Source: Gordonia zhenghanii (lineage in GTDB: Bacteria > Actinomycetota > Actinomycetes > Mycobacteriales > Mycobacteriaceae). From it: a stretch of 64,000 bases of DNA. The DNA lies in NCBI RefSeq assembly GCF_021738965.1, contig NZ_JAKKOQ010000006.1:62001-126000 (forward strand). The letters are read 5' to 3'. The notes under the pieces were generated by a model. It was given only the letters and a program-made list of their open reading frames with translations. It had not been told where the DNA came from and did not search any database. Of this stretch, positions 1 through 8,941 are shown piece by piece. Numbering within the stretch: the first letter of the stretch is position 1; the number at the start of each line of letters is the position of its first letter. A program made the position numbers and the translations under genes.

Positions 1-835
1 CGATGAGGCGGCAGACGACGTAGATGGCGAACGAGATGGTCGTGACAGCCACCGACACCGGGAGTTCCGGGGCGAGGGACAGGACGAGTCCGCCGACGGC
101 GGCGAGTTCGGCGAAGACCACCGAGAGGACCAGGACGGTAGTCGGATTCGCGGTCAGACGGGACGCTGCGGCCGCGGGCGTGATCAGCAGGCTCATCACG
201 AGCAGGGCTCCGATGATCTGGACGCCCTGCGCCGCCGCGAGGCCCACGAGGATCGCGAACACCACGGACAGCAGGCGGGTGGGGACGCCCGCAGTCTCGG
301 CGACTCTCGGGTCCAGGCTCGCGAACAGGAGTGGTCGGTAGATGATCGCGTAGACGACGAGGACGACAGCCGCCGTCACGCCGACCGCGATCAGGCCGTC
401 GGTGCCGACGCTGACCACCTGGCCGGTGAGCAGAGCGAAGCCCTGGCCGACGCGTCCGTGCAGTGACAAGAAGAGGACGCCGAGGCCGAGTCCGAACGCC
501 ATGACGACGCCGATCACTGAATCGCGTTCGCGCGCACGCTGACCAAGCAGACCGAAGACTGCTGCGGCGATCACGGCGCCGATCACGCCGCCGATGTTGA
601 CGCCGACACCCGCCAACAGTGCGGCCGCCGCGCCGGTGAACGACAGTTCGGCTGCGCCGTGTACCGCGAAACTCATCTGGCGCGCGACGATCATCGGGCC
701 CAGGACGCCACCGATGAGTCCGAGGAGGGCGATCGCGAGCAATGACTGCTGCACGAACTCGTACGACAGCAGGTGGCCGGTCGCAGAGAACTCGAAGAAC
801 TGTCCCATGTTCGCGGCGATGGGCGTCGACGTCAC
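1..835 (-). CDS. znuB: Zinc/manganese-type ABC transporter permease, C-terminus cut by window
   Basis: Integral membrane subunit of a metal-ion importer (ABC-3/ZnuB family). Reading from a GTG at 835, 278 codons run off the left edge without a stop, close to the family's full length of about 270-290. The protein is very hydrophobic. It carries the family's early segment LGGVLGPMIVARQMSFAVHG-like (here GGVLGPMIVARQMSFAVHGA) and a later DPRVAETAGVPTR loop. Its GTG overlaps the ATPase stop (GTGA), so it is translationally coupled as the last seen gene of a three-gene operon. Zinc is inferred from the His-rich partner; manganese cannot be excluded. Confidence 0.9.
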   Translation of the reverse strand, partial: MTSTPIAANMGQFFEFSATGHLLSYEFVQQSLLAIALLGLIGGVLGPMIVARQMSFAVHGAAELSFTGAAAALLAGVGVNIGGVIGAVIAAAVFGLLGQRARERDSVIGVVMAFGLGLGVLFLSLHGRVGQGFALLTGQVVSVGTDGLIAVGVTAAVVLVVYAIIYRPLLFASLDPRVAETAGVPTRLLSVVFAILVGLAAAQGVQIIGALLVMSLLITPAAAASRLTANPTTVLVLSVVFAELAAVGGLVLSLAPELPVSVAVTTISFAIYVVCRLI

Positions 836-1626
836 GAGACCGCCTCGTCGGCGTACCCGTGCTCGACACAGTGATGCGAGTCCTCGCCGCCGACCACGAT
901 GAGCCTGCCACCGATCTGAACCACTTCGATCGGGCTGCCGTACAGATCAGACAGGGTCCTCGAGTTCATGACCTCGTCGACTGTCCCGATCCGGAACCGG
1001 CCGTCGGCGAGGTAGAGGACGCGGTCGACGAACGGCAGGATCGGGTTCAACTCGTGCGTGACGAACAGGACGGCGGTGTCCGCTCGACGTCGTCGCGCGT
1101 CGAGGAGGTCGACGACGACCTGCTGGCTCGTCAGGTCGAGGCTGGCGAGCGGTTCGTCGCACAACAGGATCGACGGATCGCGCATCAACGACTGGGCGAT
1201 CCGCAGTCGCTGCTGTTCGCCTCCGGAGAGCAGACCGACCGCGGTGTTCGCGAAACGGGTCGCGTCGACCTCGGCGAGCACGGAGTCGACCCGCGCGCGG
1301 CGCGACCGCATTCCGCGAAGTCCCATGCCCCAGGACGATCCGTCCGCACCGAACCCGACGAGGTCGCGGCCGCGCAGCATCATCGTGTCCGAGTCGTCCG
1401 CGTGCTGCTGGGGGATGTAGCCGATGCGCCCGTTCACCGACACTTCGCCGTCGGTGAGACCGATTTGGCCGAGGGCGGTGCGCAGAAGCGTCGTCTTACC
1501 CGACCCGTTCGGGCCGAGAACGGCGATGAACTCGCCGGGAGCCACGTCCAAGTCCAGATCGCGCCATAGGGTCCGGGAGTCGAACGACAACCCGGATCCG
1601 GTGAAGCGCATTACCGGGTCGCTCAC
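832..1626 (-). CDS. znuC: Zinc-type ABC transporter ATP-binding protein
   Basis: Cytoplasmic ATPase that powers the metal importer. Visible motifs in order are Walker A GPNGSGKTT, a Q-loop region (IPQQHAD), the signature LSGGEQQR, Walker B ILLCDEP followed by the D-loop, and the switch histidine in VTHE. I chose the GTG at 1626 (264 residues) because it overlaps the stop of the binding-protein gene as GTGA, the same coupling seen at the permease. A longer reading from 1671 would overlap the upstream gene by about 50 bases. Known family role: ATP hydrolysis on a dimer beneath the ZnuB permease. Confidence 0.93.
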   Translation of the reverse strand: MSDPVMRFTGSGLSFDSRTLWRDLDLDVAPGEFIAVLGPNGSGKTTLLRTALGQIGLTDGEVSVNGRIGYIPQQHADDSDTMMLRGRDLVGFGADGSSWGMGLRGMRSRRARVDSVLAEVDATRFANTAVGLLSGGEQQRLRIAQSLMRDPSILLCDEPLASLDLTSQQVVVDLLDARRRRADTAVLFVTHELNPILPFVDRVLYLADGRFRIGTVDEVMNSRTLSDLYGSPIEVVQIGGRLIVVGGEDSHHCVEHGYADEAVS

Positions 1627-2654
1627 GCGTTCAATGCCTTCTCCAAGCCGGCGATCTGAGCCGACTGCCACGCGATGTAGCTGTCGACGCCTTCGGGGAG
1701 GGACTCGGTGAACTCCACCACCGGAACGTTAGCCGATTTCGCGGTCGCCAACACGGCCTCGGTGGCCGGATCGACCGACTGGACGTTGTAGAGCAGTGCC
1801 GCTGCTTTGTGACTGCGTAGAAGGTCGTCGAAGGTTGCGCGGTCGGCGGCCGACGGCGACTGCCCCTCTTCGACGGCTGAGGTGAACGCGGGCGGCGCGA
1901 CGTCGGTGATCCCGGCCTCGTCCAGCAGTGTCGTTGCGAGCGGTTCGGTGGCTGCGATGCGGGTGTTCGGGTGGGCGGTTCCCAACGCGCTCATTCGCGC
2001 GCGCAGTCGGTCGATCTCGGCGCGGAAGGTCTTCGCGTTCGCTCGGTACGCCGCCGCGTGCGACGGGGCGACTTCGGCGAGTGCGTCGGCGATGTCGTCT
2101 GCGGTGTCGGCGACGACAGGCAGCGTGTAGAAGGCGTGCTCGGTGGCCGCGTGGTCGTGATCATCGTGGGTCTCGTCGGCGTGGTCATGATCGCTGTCGT
2201 CGTCGCCGTGGTCATGATCGCTGTCGTCGTCGCCGTGGTCATGATCGCTGTCGTCCGCGTCGTCGCCGTGGTCATGGTCGTGATCGCTGTCGTCGTCCTC
2301 GTCGAGGGCGGTGACCTTGTGCCCGTCGGCGTCGGCGGCGATGCGTTCCATATAGGCGTCGTAGTGCCCGCCGTTCATCACGATCACATTCGCGTCGAGG
2401 ACGCGTGCGGCGTCGGCGTTCGTCGGCTCGAACTCGTGTGGATCGCCGCCGGGCTTGTCGAAGAGCGCGGATACGTCGGCGTCGTCGCCCGCGACCGCGT
2501 TCGCGACCGATGCCCACACGTCGGTCGAGGCGACGACGACGGGGTGATCGGTCTCTTGTGGACCCGAATCGCTGCCGCACGCGACGAGGGCTGCGGTCAA
2601 CGCTGCGGTCGACACCAGGGCGGCGAACAGGCGGAATCGACGTGTGGAAGGCAT
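1623..2654 (-). CDS. znuA: Zinc-binding lipoprotein of metal ABC importer
   Basis: Extracytoplasmic solute-binding lipoprotein (ZnuA/AdcA class, cluster A-I). The ATG at 2654 gives 343 residues beginning with a basic tip, a hydrophobic stretch and the lipobox LVAC (Cys26). A ligand histidine lies in DPHEFEPT near residue 73. From about residue 116 to 170 there is a His/Asp-rich loop made of DSDHDHGDD repeats. In this family such a loop between the two lobes is the mark of zinc rather than manganese transporters. First gene of the operon with a Zur-like site just upstream. The track-length reading from 2759 lacks a signal-peptide start, so it was not used. Confidence 0.92.
   Translation of the reverse strand: MPSTRRFRLFAALVSTAALTAALVACGSDSGPQETDHPVVVASTDVWASVANAVAGDDADVSALFDKPGGDPHEFEPTNADAARVLDANVIVMNGGHYDAYMERIAADADGHKVTALDEDDDSDHDHDHGDDADDSDHDHGDDDSDHDHGDDDSDHDHADETHDDHDHAATEHAFYTLPVVADTADDIADALAEVAPSHAAAYRANAKTFRAEIDRLRARMSALGTAHPNTRIAATEPLATTLLDEAGITDVAPPAFTSAVEEGQSPSAADRATFDDLLRSHKAAALLYNVQSVDPATEAVLATAKSANVPVVEFTESLPEGVDSYIAWQSAQIAGLEKALNA
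2181..2262. repeat. 27-nt tandem repeat coding the His/Asp loop
   Basis: About three copies of a 27-base unit starting gtggtcatgatcgctgtc lie in tandem within the binding-protein gene, each encoding DSDHDHGDD on the minus strand. Copy number is probably variable between strains by slippage, which would change loop length without a frameshift. Confidence 0.75.
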
Positions 2655-2688
2655 GTGGTGTGCGGCTCCAGAAATCAAGGATGAAAAG

Positions 2689-2703
2689 TAATGACAATCG
2701 TTA
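2689..2703. promoter_or_regulatory. Candidate Zur operator upstream of the zinc importer
   Basis: TAATGACAATCGTTA is an imperfect inverted repeat (TAAnGA...TCnTTA), 35 bases before the binding-protein start. It resembles the AT-rich TGAAAATCATTTTCA-type Zur boxes of mycobacteria as I remember them, and it is conspicuously AT-rich for this genome. Zinc repression of the operon is inferred. Confidence 0.5.
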
Positions 2704-2795
2704 CCGAAAATAATAGGGCGCTCTCGAAGTGTTTGTCGAAGCGATGCGTGAACGTGCATCAGTCACCGCGACCGGTGGCCGGTTCCGTCGGTGGT

Positions 2796-2801
2796 TACGC
2801 T
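2796..2801 (+). promoter_or_regulatory. -10 element (TACGCT) for mshA, likely leaderless
   Basis: TACGCT ends 7 bases before the mshA ATG at 2809, which puts the expected transcription start on or next to the start codon. No Shine-Dalgarno sequence is present, which supports a leaderless mRNA and this choice of start. Confidence 0.55.
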
Positions 2802-2808
2802 GGACACC

Positions 2809-4125
2809 ATGACGGGTCGACACCTCCCGCGACGTCTGGCACTCATCTCGGTGCACACGTCGCCGCTCGCGCAGCCGGGGACCGGCGACGCGGGTGGGCT
2901 CAACGTCTACGTGTGGCAGACGGCGACGCGATTGGCCAAACGCGGGGTGGAAGTCGAGATCTTCACGCGGGCGACGTCGTCGGCCGACGAGCCGAGCGTT
3001 CAAGCTGCTCCGGGCGTCACCGTGCGGCACGTTCCGGCCGGACCGTTCGACGGTCTGGACAAACGGGATCTCCCCGGTCAGCTGTGTGCGTTCTCGGCCA
3101 ACGTGCTGCGTGCCGAAGCCGCGCAGGACCCCGGCTATTACGACCTGATCCACTCTCATTACTGGCTGTCGGGGCAGGTCGGCTGGCTGGCCCGCGACCG
3201 CTGGGGTGTTCCGCTGGTGCACACCGCGCACACTCTCGCGGCGGTCAAGAACGCGTCGCTCGCGATCGGTGACACCGCCGAACCGGCGATGCGAGTCATC
3301 GGTGAGCAACAGGTGGTCGACGAGGCGGACCTGCTCGTGGTGAACACGCCGACCGAGGCCGCGGAACTCATCGACCTGTACGGGGCGGATCCCTCGCGCG
3401 TCGACGTCGTCGTCCCCGGAGCCGACCTCGATCGGTATTCGCCCGGATCGAAGCTCGCTGCACGTGCGCGGCTCGGTCTCGATCCGGACGATGTGCTCGT
3501 GACGTTCGTCGGCCGCATCCAGCCGCTGAAGGCTCCGGACGTTCTGTTGCGCGCTGTCGCGCCTTTGATCCACGCCGACCCGACGGGCCGTCTTCGGCTG
3601 CTCGTCGTCGGCGGACCGTCCGGCAACGGCCTCGGTCTGCCGGAGAGCCTCATCGAACTCGCCGCCGAACTCGGCGTAGCGAACCGGGTGACGTTCCTTC
3701 CGCCGCAGGCTCCCGACGATCTCGCCCAGGTGTACCGGGCGTCCGACCTGGTGTCGGTGCCGAGTTACTCGGAGAGCTTCGGACTCGTCGCCGTCGAAGC
3801 GCAGGCGTGCGGTATCCCCGTCCTCGCGGCCGACGTCGGCGGCCTCGGGGTAGCCGTCCACGACCGAGTGACCGGGCGCCTCGTCCGTGGACACGACATA
3901 AGCGAGTGGACCGAGCGGTTGGCGGAACTGCTCGCCGACCCGGATGGATTGCGCGCCATGGGGTCCCGTGCTGCCGTCCACGCCGAGAAGTTCTCGTGGG
4001 AGCACACCACCGATGCGCTCTTGACCAGTTACGACCGCGCGCTCGCCGGGTATCGCGGTTCCGGAAGTCGCCTGGCGGGACGCTTCGGGCTGCGCCGTCG
4101 TCGCCGTACCCGGTTGACGGTATGA
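2809..4125 (+). CDS. mshA: D-inositol-3-phosphate glycosyltransferase (mycothiol synthesis)
   Basis: Catalyses the first step of mycothiol synthesis, transfer of GlcNAc from UDP-GlcNAc to 1L-myo-inositol-3-phosphate. The 438-residue protein has the GT4 two-Rossmann layout: the N-terminal [10 protein letters not shown] loop, the HSHYWLSG segment near residue 110, [10 protein letters not shown], and the C-terminal donor-binding [17 protein letters not shown] motif. The ATG at 2809 is preferred over a GTG at 2791 because it follows a -10 hexamer by 7 bases and matches the usual MshA N-terminus. It is followed by the YbjN gene, as in mycobacteria. Confidence 0.95.
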   Translation: MTGRHLPRRLALISVHTSPLAQPGTGDAGGLNVYVWQTATRLAKRGVEVEIFTRATSSADEPSVQAAPGVTVRHVPAGPFDGLDKRDLPGQLCAFSANVLRAEAAQDPGYYDLIHSHYWLSGQVGWLARDRWGVPLVHTAHTLAAVKNASLAIGDTAEPAMRVIGEQQVVDEADLLVVNTPTEAAELIDLYGADPSRVDVVVPGADLDRYSPGSKLAARARLGLDPDDVLVTFVGRIQPLKAPDVLLRAVAPLIHADPTGRLRLLVVGGPSGNGLGLPESLIELAAELGVANRVTFLPPQAPDDLAQVYRASDLVSVPSYSESFGLVAVEAQACGIPVLAADVGGLGVAVHDRVTGRLVRGHDISEWTERLAELLADPDGLRAMGSRAAVHAEKFSWEHTTDALLTSYDRALAGYRGSGSRLAGRFGLRRRRRTRLTV

Positions 4126-4189
4126 CCGGGACATACGTTGTGAAGGCCGCAGGCAGGGTGATTCCAGACGGATCGGGAATGGAGACCAG

Positions 4190-4765
4190 ATGAGCACGAC
4201 TGACTACACAGAGCAGTTGCGGACCGCCCTCGACGAGAGCGGCATCGACTACTCGCGGCGATCGTCCGGTGGCGCCAAGTCTGAGCACCTCGTCGTCGAA
4301 CTCCCCGGCGAACGGAAACTCAAGACAACGGTCCTGCTGACCGCGGCCGTCCACGGCGTCCGGGTCGAGGCGTTCGTGTGCCGCCGGCCGGACGAGCAGT
4401 TCGAGGCCGTGTACAAGTATCTGCTCAAGCGGAATCGGCGGCTGTACGGCGTCGCCTACACGCTCGACAACGCGGGCGACATCTACCTGATCGGCCGGAT
4501 CTCGAGCGACGCAGTGAGCCGCGACGAGATCGATCGGGTCCTCGGGCAGGTCCTCGAAGCCGCAGACGGTGACTTCAACCAGATCCTCGAGATCGGCTTC
4601 CTCACCTCGATCAAACGAGAGTGGGCGTGGCGGGTGTCGCGAGGCGAGCCGATGAAGAACCTCGAAGCGTTCGCACACCTCATCGACCCGGACGACCTTC
4701 CCGAGATCGCGCCGCTCGCCGATTCGGCTGCGCTCGACGCGATCGGTGAGCCGTCCAGAGACTGA
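4190..4765 (+). CDS. YbjN domain-containing protein
   Basis: A 191-residue soluble protein of the YbjN type (a fold shared with type III secretion chaperones). Recognisable segments are the early RRSSGGAKSEHLVVELPGE, the central FEAVYKYLLKRNRRLYGVAY and the C-terminal EWAWRVSRGEPMKNLEAF. No catalytic motif or membrane segment is visible. It lies 64 bases after mshA, the position held by the YbjN gene (Rv0487) in M. tuberculosis. The role is unknown; the family is often called a sensory-transduction regulator, which the sequence alone does not show. Confidence 0.85.
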   Translation: MSTTDYTEQLRTALDESGIDYSRRSSGGAKSEHLVVELPGERKLKTTVLLTAAVHGVRVEAFVCRRPDEQFEAVYKYLLKRNRRLYGVAYTLDNAGDIYLIGRISSDAVSRDEIDRVLGQVLEAADGDFNQILEIGFLTSIKREWAWRVSRGEPMKNLEAFAHLIDPDDLPEIAPLADSAALDAIGEPSRD

Positions 4766-4819
4766 ACGGGACCGCGACTGGGTAAGGTCGGTGGAATCCC
4801 TCACCGACGAAGGACCGCC

Positions 4820-6424
4820 ATGACATTCACTTCGCCTTTCCCGCCCGTCGAGATCCCCGATGTCAGCGTCTACGACTTCCTGTTCGGATCCCTCACCGAC
4901 GCCGACCGTGAGCGGGTCGCTCTCGTCGACGCGGGGTCCGGAGCCACCACGACCTACGGTCAGTTGGTTGACCAGATCGACGCCGCCGCAGGCGCATTCG
5001 CCGCCCGCGGTATCGGAGTCGGCGACGTCGTCGCCGTCCTCGCGCCGAACATCCCGGCGTTCGCAACCGTCTTCCACGGTGTTCTTCGAGCCGGCGCGAC
5101 AGCGACGACGCTGAACGCGCTGTTCACGGCGAACGAGATCACCAAACAGCTGCGCGACTCGAAGGCGCGGATGATCGTCACCATCTCGTTGATGGCTCCG
5201 CAGGCACTCGAAGCGGCGCATGCGGTCGGTATCGCCGACGGCGATGTCGTGATCCTCGACGGTGAGGGGTCGGAACCGACCGGGCACCCCAACGCTGCGG
5301 AACTGCTCGGTTCGGGGCAGCCTGCTCCCGACGTGACCTTCGATCCGGCGACGCACGTCGCTGCGCTCCCGTACAGCTCCGGCACCACGGGAAATCCGAA
5401 GGGAGTCAAACTCAGTCACCGGAACTTGGTGTCGAACGTCTCGCAGACCGTTCCCGTGCAAGGATTCCGGAGCGACGACGTCGTTCTCGCCGTGCTTCCG
5501 TTCTTCCACATCTACGGGATGACGGTTCTGCTGAACTCTGCGTTGAACGCGCGGGCGTCGCTCGTCGTCATGCCGAAATTCGACCTCGTCGCGTTCCTGG
5601 AGAACATCGCGGACCGCAAGGTCACCTACACGTTCATCGCGCCGCCGATCGCGGTCGCGCTGGCCAAACATCCGATCGTCGACGAATACGACACGTCGTC
5701 GCTGCACACCATCGTCTCCGGTGCCGCTCCTCTCGACGAGGAGCTCGGCAACGCCGTCGCCCGCCGTCTCGACCTGCGAATGCTGCAGGGCTTCGGTATG
5801 ACCGAGTTGTCACCGGTCAGCCATGTGATCCCGTTCGACGGCGGCGAGAACACGATGGGGCGGGTGGCGTCGCTGCAGTCGTGTGGATGGCCGATCCCGA
5901 ACACCGAGAACCGAATCGTCGACCCGGCGACCGGCGACGACGTCGAAGTGCCCGCCGACGGGACTTCGGCGCCCGGCGAACTGTGGGTGAGTGGCCCCAA
6001 CGTGATGCTCGGGTACCTGAACAACGAGCAGGCGACCGCCGAGACGATCGTGGACGGGCATTGGCTGCGCACCGGCGACATGGCGACCGTCGACTACGAC
6101 GGCTGCGTCACCATCGTCGATCGCCTCAAGGAACTCATCAAATACAAGGGCTACCAGGTGCCGCCCGCCGAACTCGAAGCGTTGCTGTTGACGCATCCGC
6201 AGATCGCGGACGCCGCCGTGATCGGTGTCGCCGACGCCGACGGTGAGGAGATCCCGAAGGCGTTCGTCGTTCTGCAGGACGACGCACAGCTCACCGAGGA
6301 CGAGGTCATGGCCTTCACTGCGGAGCGCGTCGCACCGTACAAGAAGATCCGTGCCGTCGAGTTCATCGAGGCCGTCCCGAAGTCGGCGTCGGGCAAGATC
6401 CTGCGTAAAGACCTGAAGCAGTAG
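4820..6424 (+). CDS. AMP-dependent acyl-CoA (4-coumarate type) ligase
   Basis: Activates a carboxylic acid to its CoA thioester through an acyl-adenylate. The 534-residue protein shows the AMP-binding P-loop SSGTTGNPKG near residue 192, the GFGMTELSP motif, the LRTGDMATVDYDG hinge region, and the C-terminal catalytic lysine in SASGKILRKDL. An SD-like GAAGGA precedes the ATG. It lies 13 bases before a crotonase gene, which suggests they act in sequence on the same substrate. The pair interrupts the mshA-YbjN-gpmA order known from mycobacteria. The substrate is unknown: aryl-propenoic acids or medium-chain acids are possible. Confidence 0.9.
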   Translation: MTFTSPFPPVEIPDVSVYDFLFGSLTDADRERVALVDAGSGATTTYGQLVDQIDAAAGAFAARGIGVGDVVAVLAPNIPAFATVFHGVLRAGATATTLNALFTANEITKQLRDSKARMIVTISLMAPQALEAAHAVGIADGDVVILDGEGSEPTGHPNAAELLGSGQPAPDVTFDPATHVAALPYSSGTTGNPKGVKLSHRNLVSNVSQTVPVQGFRSDDVVLAVLPFFHIYGMTVLLNSALNARASLVVMPKFDLVAFLENIADRKVTYTFIAPPIAVALAKHPIVDEYDTSSLHTIVSGAAPLDEELGNAVARRLDLRMLQGFGMTELSPVSHVIPFDGGENTMGRVASLQSCGWPIPNTENRIVDPATGDDVEVPADGTSAPGELWVSGPNVMLGYLNNEQATAETIVDGHWLRTGDMATVDYDGCVTIVDRLKELIKYKGYQVPPAELEALLLTHPQIADAAVIGVADADGEEIPKAFVVLQDDAQLTEDEVMAFTAERVAPYKKIRAVEFIEAVPKSASGKILRKDLKQ

Positions 6425-6437
6425 GACGGTTGGTCGA

Positions 6438-7223
6438 ATGAACAGCGAGCATGCAGTCATCGAAGAGCAGCACGGCCGGGTACGGGTGCTGCGGTTGAAC
6501 CGACCCGACGCCCGGAACTCGCTCACGAGCGGAATGATTCGTGAACTGCAGCGGGCACAGGCCGCTGCGGAGTCGGACGACGACGTGGACGTCGTCGTCC
6601 TCACCGGATCCGATCCAGCGTTCTGCGCCGGCCTGGACTTGCGTGAGCTCGGCGAAACCGGTGCCAATCTCACGGCGGAACCCGACCCCGGCATTCCGTT
6701 AGGTCATCCGTGGAAGCCGATGTCCAAGCCGGTGATCGGCGCGATCAACGGTGCAGCCGTCACCGGCGGCCTCGAGTTGGCGCTCGCCTGTGACTTCCTG
6801 ATCGCCTCCGAGAAAGCGCGGTTCGCCGACACTCATGCGCGCTTCGGCCTCGTCCCCAGTTGGGGGATGACCGCCCGCCTGCCAGCTCTCGTCGGCCGTG
6901 CCTTCGCGGTCCGAATGAGTCTGTCTGGCGACTTCGTCGATGCGCGGACCGCGTTGCGCGTCGGGTTGGTCACCGAAGTGGTCCCGCACGAGTCCCTGAT
7001 GGACAAGGCTCTGGACGTCGCATCGACTGTCGCGGGCAACGACCGGCCCGGTGTGCGCAGACTGCTCGCGTCCTACCGCCGAGCCGAACATCACCTTCTC
7101 GACCCGGCTCTCGCCGTCGAGCAGGAGACGGATCAGGAGTGGAAGAAGACTTTCGACCCGTCGGTGGTCGAAGATCGGCGCTCCTCGGTCATGGCGCGCG
7201 GCCGCGACCAGGCGCGCGGCTGA
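6438..7223 (+). CDS. Enoyl-CoA hydratase/isomerase (crotonase) family protein
   Basis: Crotonase-fold protein of 261 residues, 13 bases downstream of the acyl-CoA ligase. The CoA and oxyanion segments ARNSLTSGM, DPAFCAGLDL and NGAAVTGGLELALACD are clear. Where hydratases usually have the first catalytic glutamate (xPEx), this protein reads FADTHARFGL, so that Glu is absent. Many actinobacterial EchA paralogues share this FADTHAR variant. Hydration is therefore uncertain, and isomerisation or another crotonase chemistry is equally possible. Confidence 0.9.
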   Translation: MNSEHAVIEEQHGRVRVLRLNRPDARNSLTSGMIRELQRAQAAAESDDDVDVVVLTGSDPAFCAGLDLRELGETGANLTAEPDPGIPLGHPWKPMSKPVIGAINGAAVTGGLELALACDFLIASEKARFADTHARFGLVPSWGMTARLPALVGRAFAVRMSLSGDFVDARTALRVGLVTEVVPHESLMDKALDVASTVAGNDRPGVRRLLASYRRAEHHLLDPALAVEQETDQEWKKTFDPSVVEDRRSSVMARGRDQARG

Positions 7224-7616
7224 CCTATCCGGCTTTCCTCTCGTCGAGCACTCTTCTGCTTGTCGAGCCCTTCTCCGTTTGTCGAGCCCTTCTCCGTTTG
7301 TCGAGCGGAGTCGAGACACGCTCTTGCTGGTCGAGCGGAGTCGAGACACGCCCGCAATCAGTGCGCTCACCGGGCATCGAGGACTAATAGTCCGTGGTGG
7401 CCAATGCGCGTACTGATTTCGGCACGACTCCCTGCCGTCGCGCTCGTATGGATCTCGACTCCGCTCGATCAGCAGTGGCGGGGCTCGATCTGCGGGGGAT
7501 CTCGACTCCGCTCGATCGGCGGGCGGGGATCTCGACTCCGCTCGATCAGCGGGCGGGGACAGCAGTCGGTCGGTCAGCGGGGCGAGGGGTGCGGGCGATA
7601 TGGAAAACTGGGCTCC
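7224..7616. repeat. Gene-free spacer filled with TCGAGCGGAGTCGA-type repeats
   Basis: No convincing gene lies in these 393 bases. They contain two tandem copies of a 19-mer TTGTCGAGCCCTTCTCCGT (7260-7278 and 7279-7297), two direct copies of GTCGAGCGGAGTCGAGACACG (near 7300-7320 and 7330-7350), and three copies of the reverse complement GATCTCGACTCCGCTCGATC (near 7451-7470, 7498-7517 and 7528-7547). The two orientations can pair into long stem-loops. The same unit recurs at 42135 and 50404-50508, so this is a dispersed repeat family. Confidence 0.8.
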
Positions 7617-8360
7617 ATGAGCAACGGCACCTTGATCCTTATGCGTCACGGCGAGAGCGAGTGGAACGCGTCCAACCAGTTCACCGGCTGGGTGGATGTC
7701 GCACTGACCGAGAAGGGGCGCGCCGAAGCGGTCCGCGCCGGTGAGCTGCTCACCGAGCACGATCTGCTTCCCGACGTCCTGTACACGTCGCTGCTGCGTC
7801 GGGCGATCGCGACCGCGCAGATCGCGCTGGACGCCGCGGACCGCCACTGGATCCCGGTGATCCGCGACTGGCGGCTCAACGAACGTCACTACGGTGCGCT
7901 GCAGGGCCTGAACAAGGCCGAGACCAAGGCGAAGTACGGCGACGAGCAGTTCATGCTGTGGCGCCGCAGCTACGACACTCCGCCTCCTGCGATCGAGGCC
8001 GACGCCGAATACAGCCAGGTCGGCGACCCGCGGTACGACGGAATCGATGTACCGCTCACCGAATGCCTGCTCGACGTGGTCGAGCGCTTCATCCCGTACT
8101 ACACGGAGACCATTGAAGCGGACCTTCGCGCAGGCAAGACCGTGCTGATCGCTGCACACGGCAACTCGCTGCGGGCGCTGGTGAAGCATCTCGACGGCAT
8201 CTCTGACGCGGACATCGCCGAACTCAACATCCCGACCGGCAACCCGCTGCGGTACGACCTCGACGAGAACCTGCGTCCGGTCACGCCCGGCGGTGTCTAC
8301 CTCGATCCGGAGGCCGCGGCCGCCGGAGCGGCAGCCGTTGCCGCCCAGGGTGGGAAATAG
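7617..8360 (+). CDS. gpmA: 2,3-bisphosphoglycerate-dependent phosphoglycerate mutase
   Basis: Glycolytic enzyme interconverting 3- and 2-phosphoglycerate. The 247-residue protein has the phosphohistidine motif [10 protein letters not shown] at its N-terminus, the [17 protein letters not shown] segment, the catalytic [13 protein letters not shown] and the second histidine in [10 protein letters not shown], all diagnostic of dPGM. The ATG at 7617 is the natural start; the longer open frame upstream is repeat sequence. A strong hairpin follows the stop. In mycobacteria gpm1 precedes senX3-regX3, as here with one small gene between. Confidence 0.96.
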   Translation: MSNGTLILMRHGESEWNASNQFTGWVDVALTEKGRAEAVRAGELLTEHDLLPDVLYTSLLRRAIATAQIALDAADRHWIPVIRDWRLNERHYGALQGLNKAETKAKYGDEQFMLWRRSYDTPPPAIEADAEYSQVGDPRYDGIDVPLTECLLDVVERFIPYYTETIEADLRAGKTVLIAAHGNSLRALVKHLDGISDADIAELNIPTGNPLRYDLDENLRPVTPGGVYLDPEAAAAGAAAVAAQGGK

Positions 8361-8369
8361 CGACGCCGT

Positions 8370-8408
8370 GCTCCGCGTCGGCTGATCCACGGGTCGCCGA
8401 CGCGGAGC
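8370..8408 (+). terminator. Hairpin after gpmA
   Basis: A perfect 13-bp inverted repeat (GCTCCGCGTCGGC / GCCGACGCGGAGC) with a 13-base loop starts 9 bases after the gpmA stop. No U-tract follows, which is common for actinobacterial terminators. Confidence 0.6.
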
Positions 8409-8496
8409 GGACGTGGTTCCTCCACGTCATGAGGTCGACCCGAATGGGCACTGCTCATCGGCTGCACAATCAGTGCGCGCAACCGGTGACCTCGGC

Positions 8497-8502
8497 TACA
8501 TT
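8497..8502 (+). promoter_or_regulatory. -10 element (TACATT) for the small acetyltransferase
   Basis: TACATT ends 6 bases before the ATG at 8509, so the transcript would be leaderless or nearly so. A GGAGG also lies in that gap, but only one base from the ATG, too close for normal SD use. Confidence 0.45.
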
Positions 8503-8508
8503 GGAGGC

Positions 8509-8814
8509 ATGGCAGACGCGACGATTTCGGTGACACATCTGGCCGAGCGTGAGCGCTATCGCGCTGATCTCGCAGATGAGGAACATGGCACGGTCGAAGT
8601 CGGATACATCGACTACACGACCGACGGCGACAACCTCGCGCTCACCCATACGGTCGTGTTCGACCAGTGGGGCGGAAGGGGTTTCGCGGCAGAACTGGTC
8701 AAGCAGGTCCTGGACGACATCCGAGCGAACGGGCGACACGTCGTCCCCGTGTGCTCGTACGTCGCCAGTTACCTCGACAAGCATCCGGAGTACTCGGACC
8801 TCGTCGCGAAGTGA
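8509..8814 (+). CDS. Small GNAT-like N-acetyltransferase (YjdJ/COG2388 type)
   Basis: A 101-residue single-domain protein with the acetyl-CoA-binding core GGRGFAAELVKQVLDDIR and the C-terminal VPVCSYVASYLDKHPEY typical of the minimal GNAT-like family. These proteins have about half the usual GNAT fold, and their substrates are mostly unknown. It stands alone between gpmA and senX3 on the same strand, with its own promoter-like hexamer. The start at 8509 gives the family's usual length. Confidence 0.85.
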   Translation: MADATISVTHLAERERYRADLADEEHGTVEVGYIDYTTDGDNLALTHTVVFDQWGGRGFAAELVKQVLDDIRANGRHVVPVCSYVASYLDKHPEYSDLVAK

Positions 8815-8928
8815 CATTCGAGTCGCGCGTGCATCACCGGGAGTTCATGTGTGAGTAACCAGCATTGCCCCGGAATGAATGGACGGCGAAGACTGGTCGC
8901 CCAAGCTGCGAACTCCAGGCGGTGACCG

Positions 8929-8934
8929 TAAGAT
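8929..8934 (+). promoter_or_regulatory. -10 element (TAAGAT) for senX3, leaderless GTG start
   Basis: TAAGAT ends 7 bases before the in-frame GTG at 8942. This spacing matches the other leaderless starts in the window and decides the start codon of senX3. An ATG at 8879 would lie upstream of this hexamer. Confidence 0.45.
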
Positions 8935-8941
8935 CGCGGCT

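Noticed and set aside
3650..5707. 685-residue minus-strand open frame
   Set aside because: Antisense to mshA, the YbjN gene and the acyl-CoA ligase; no recognisable domain.
7224..7616. Possible CRISPR array
   Set aside because: Repeats occur in both orientations with irregular spacing and no cas genes; better explained as a dispersed palindromic repeat.
8815..8941. Hidden transmembrane N-terminus for SenX3 in another frame
   Set aside because: Only 127 bases remain after the acetyltransferase gene, and no frame there is hydrophobic.
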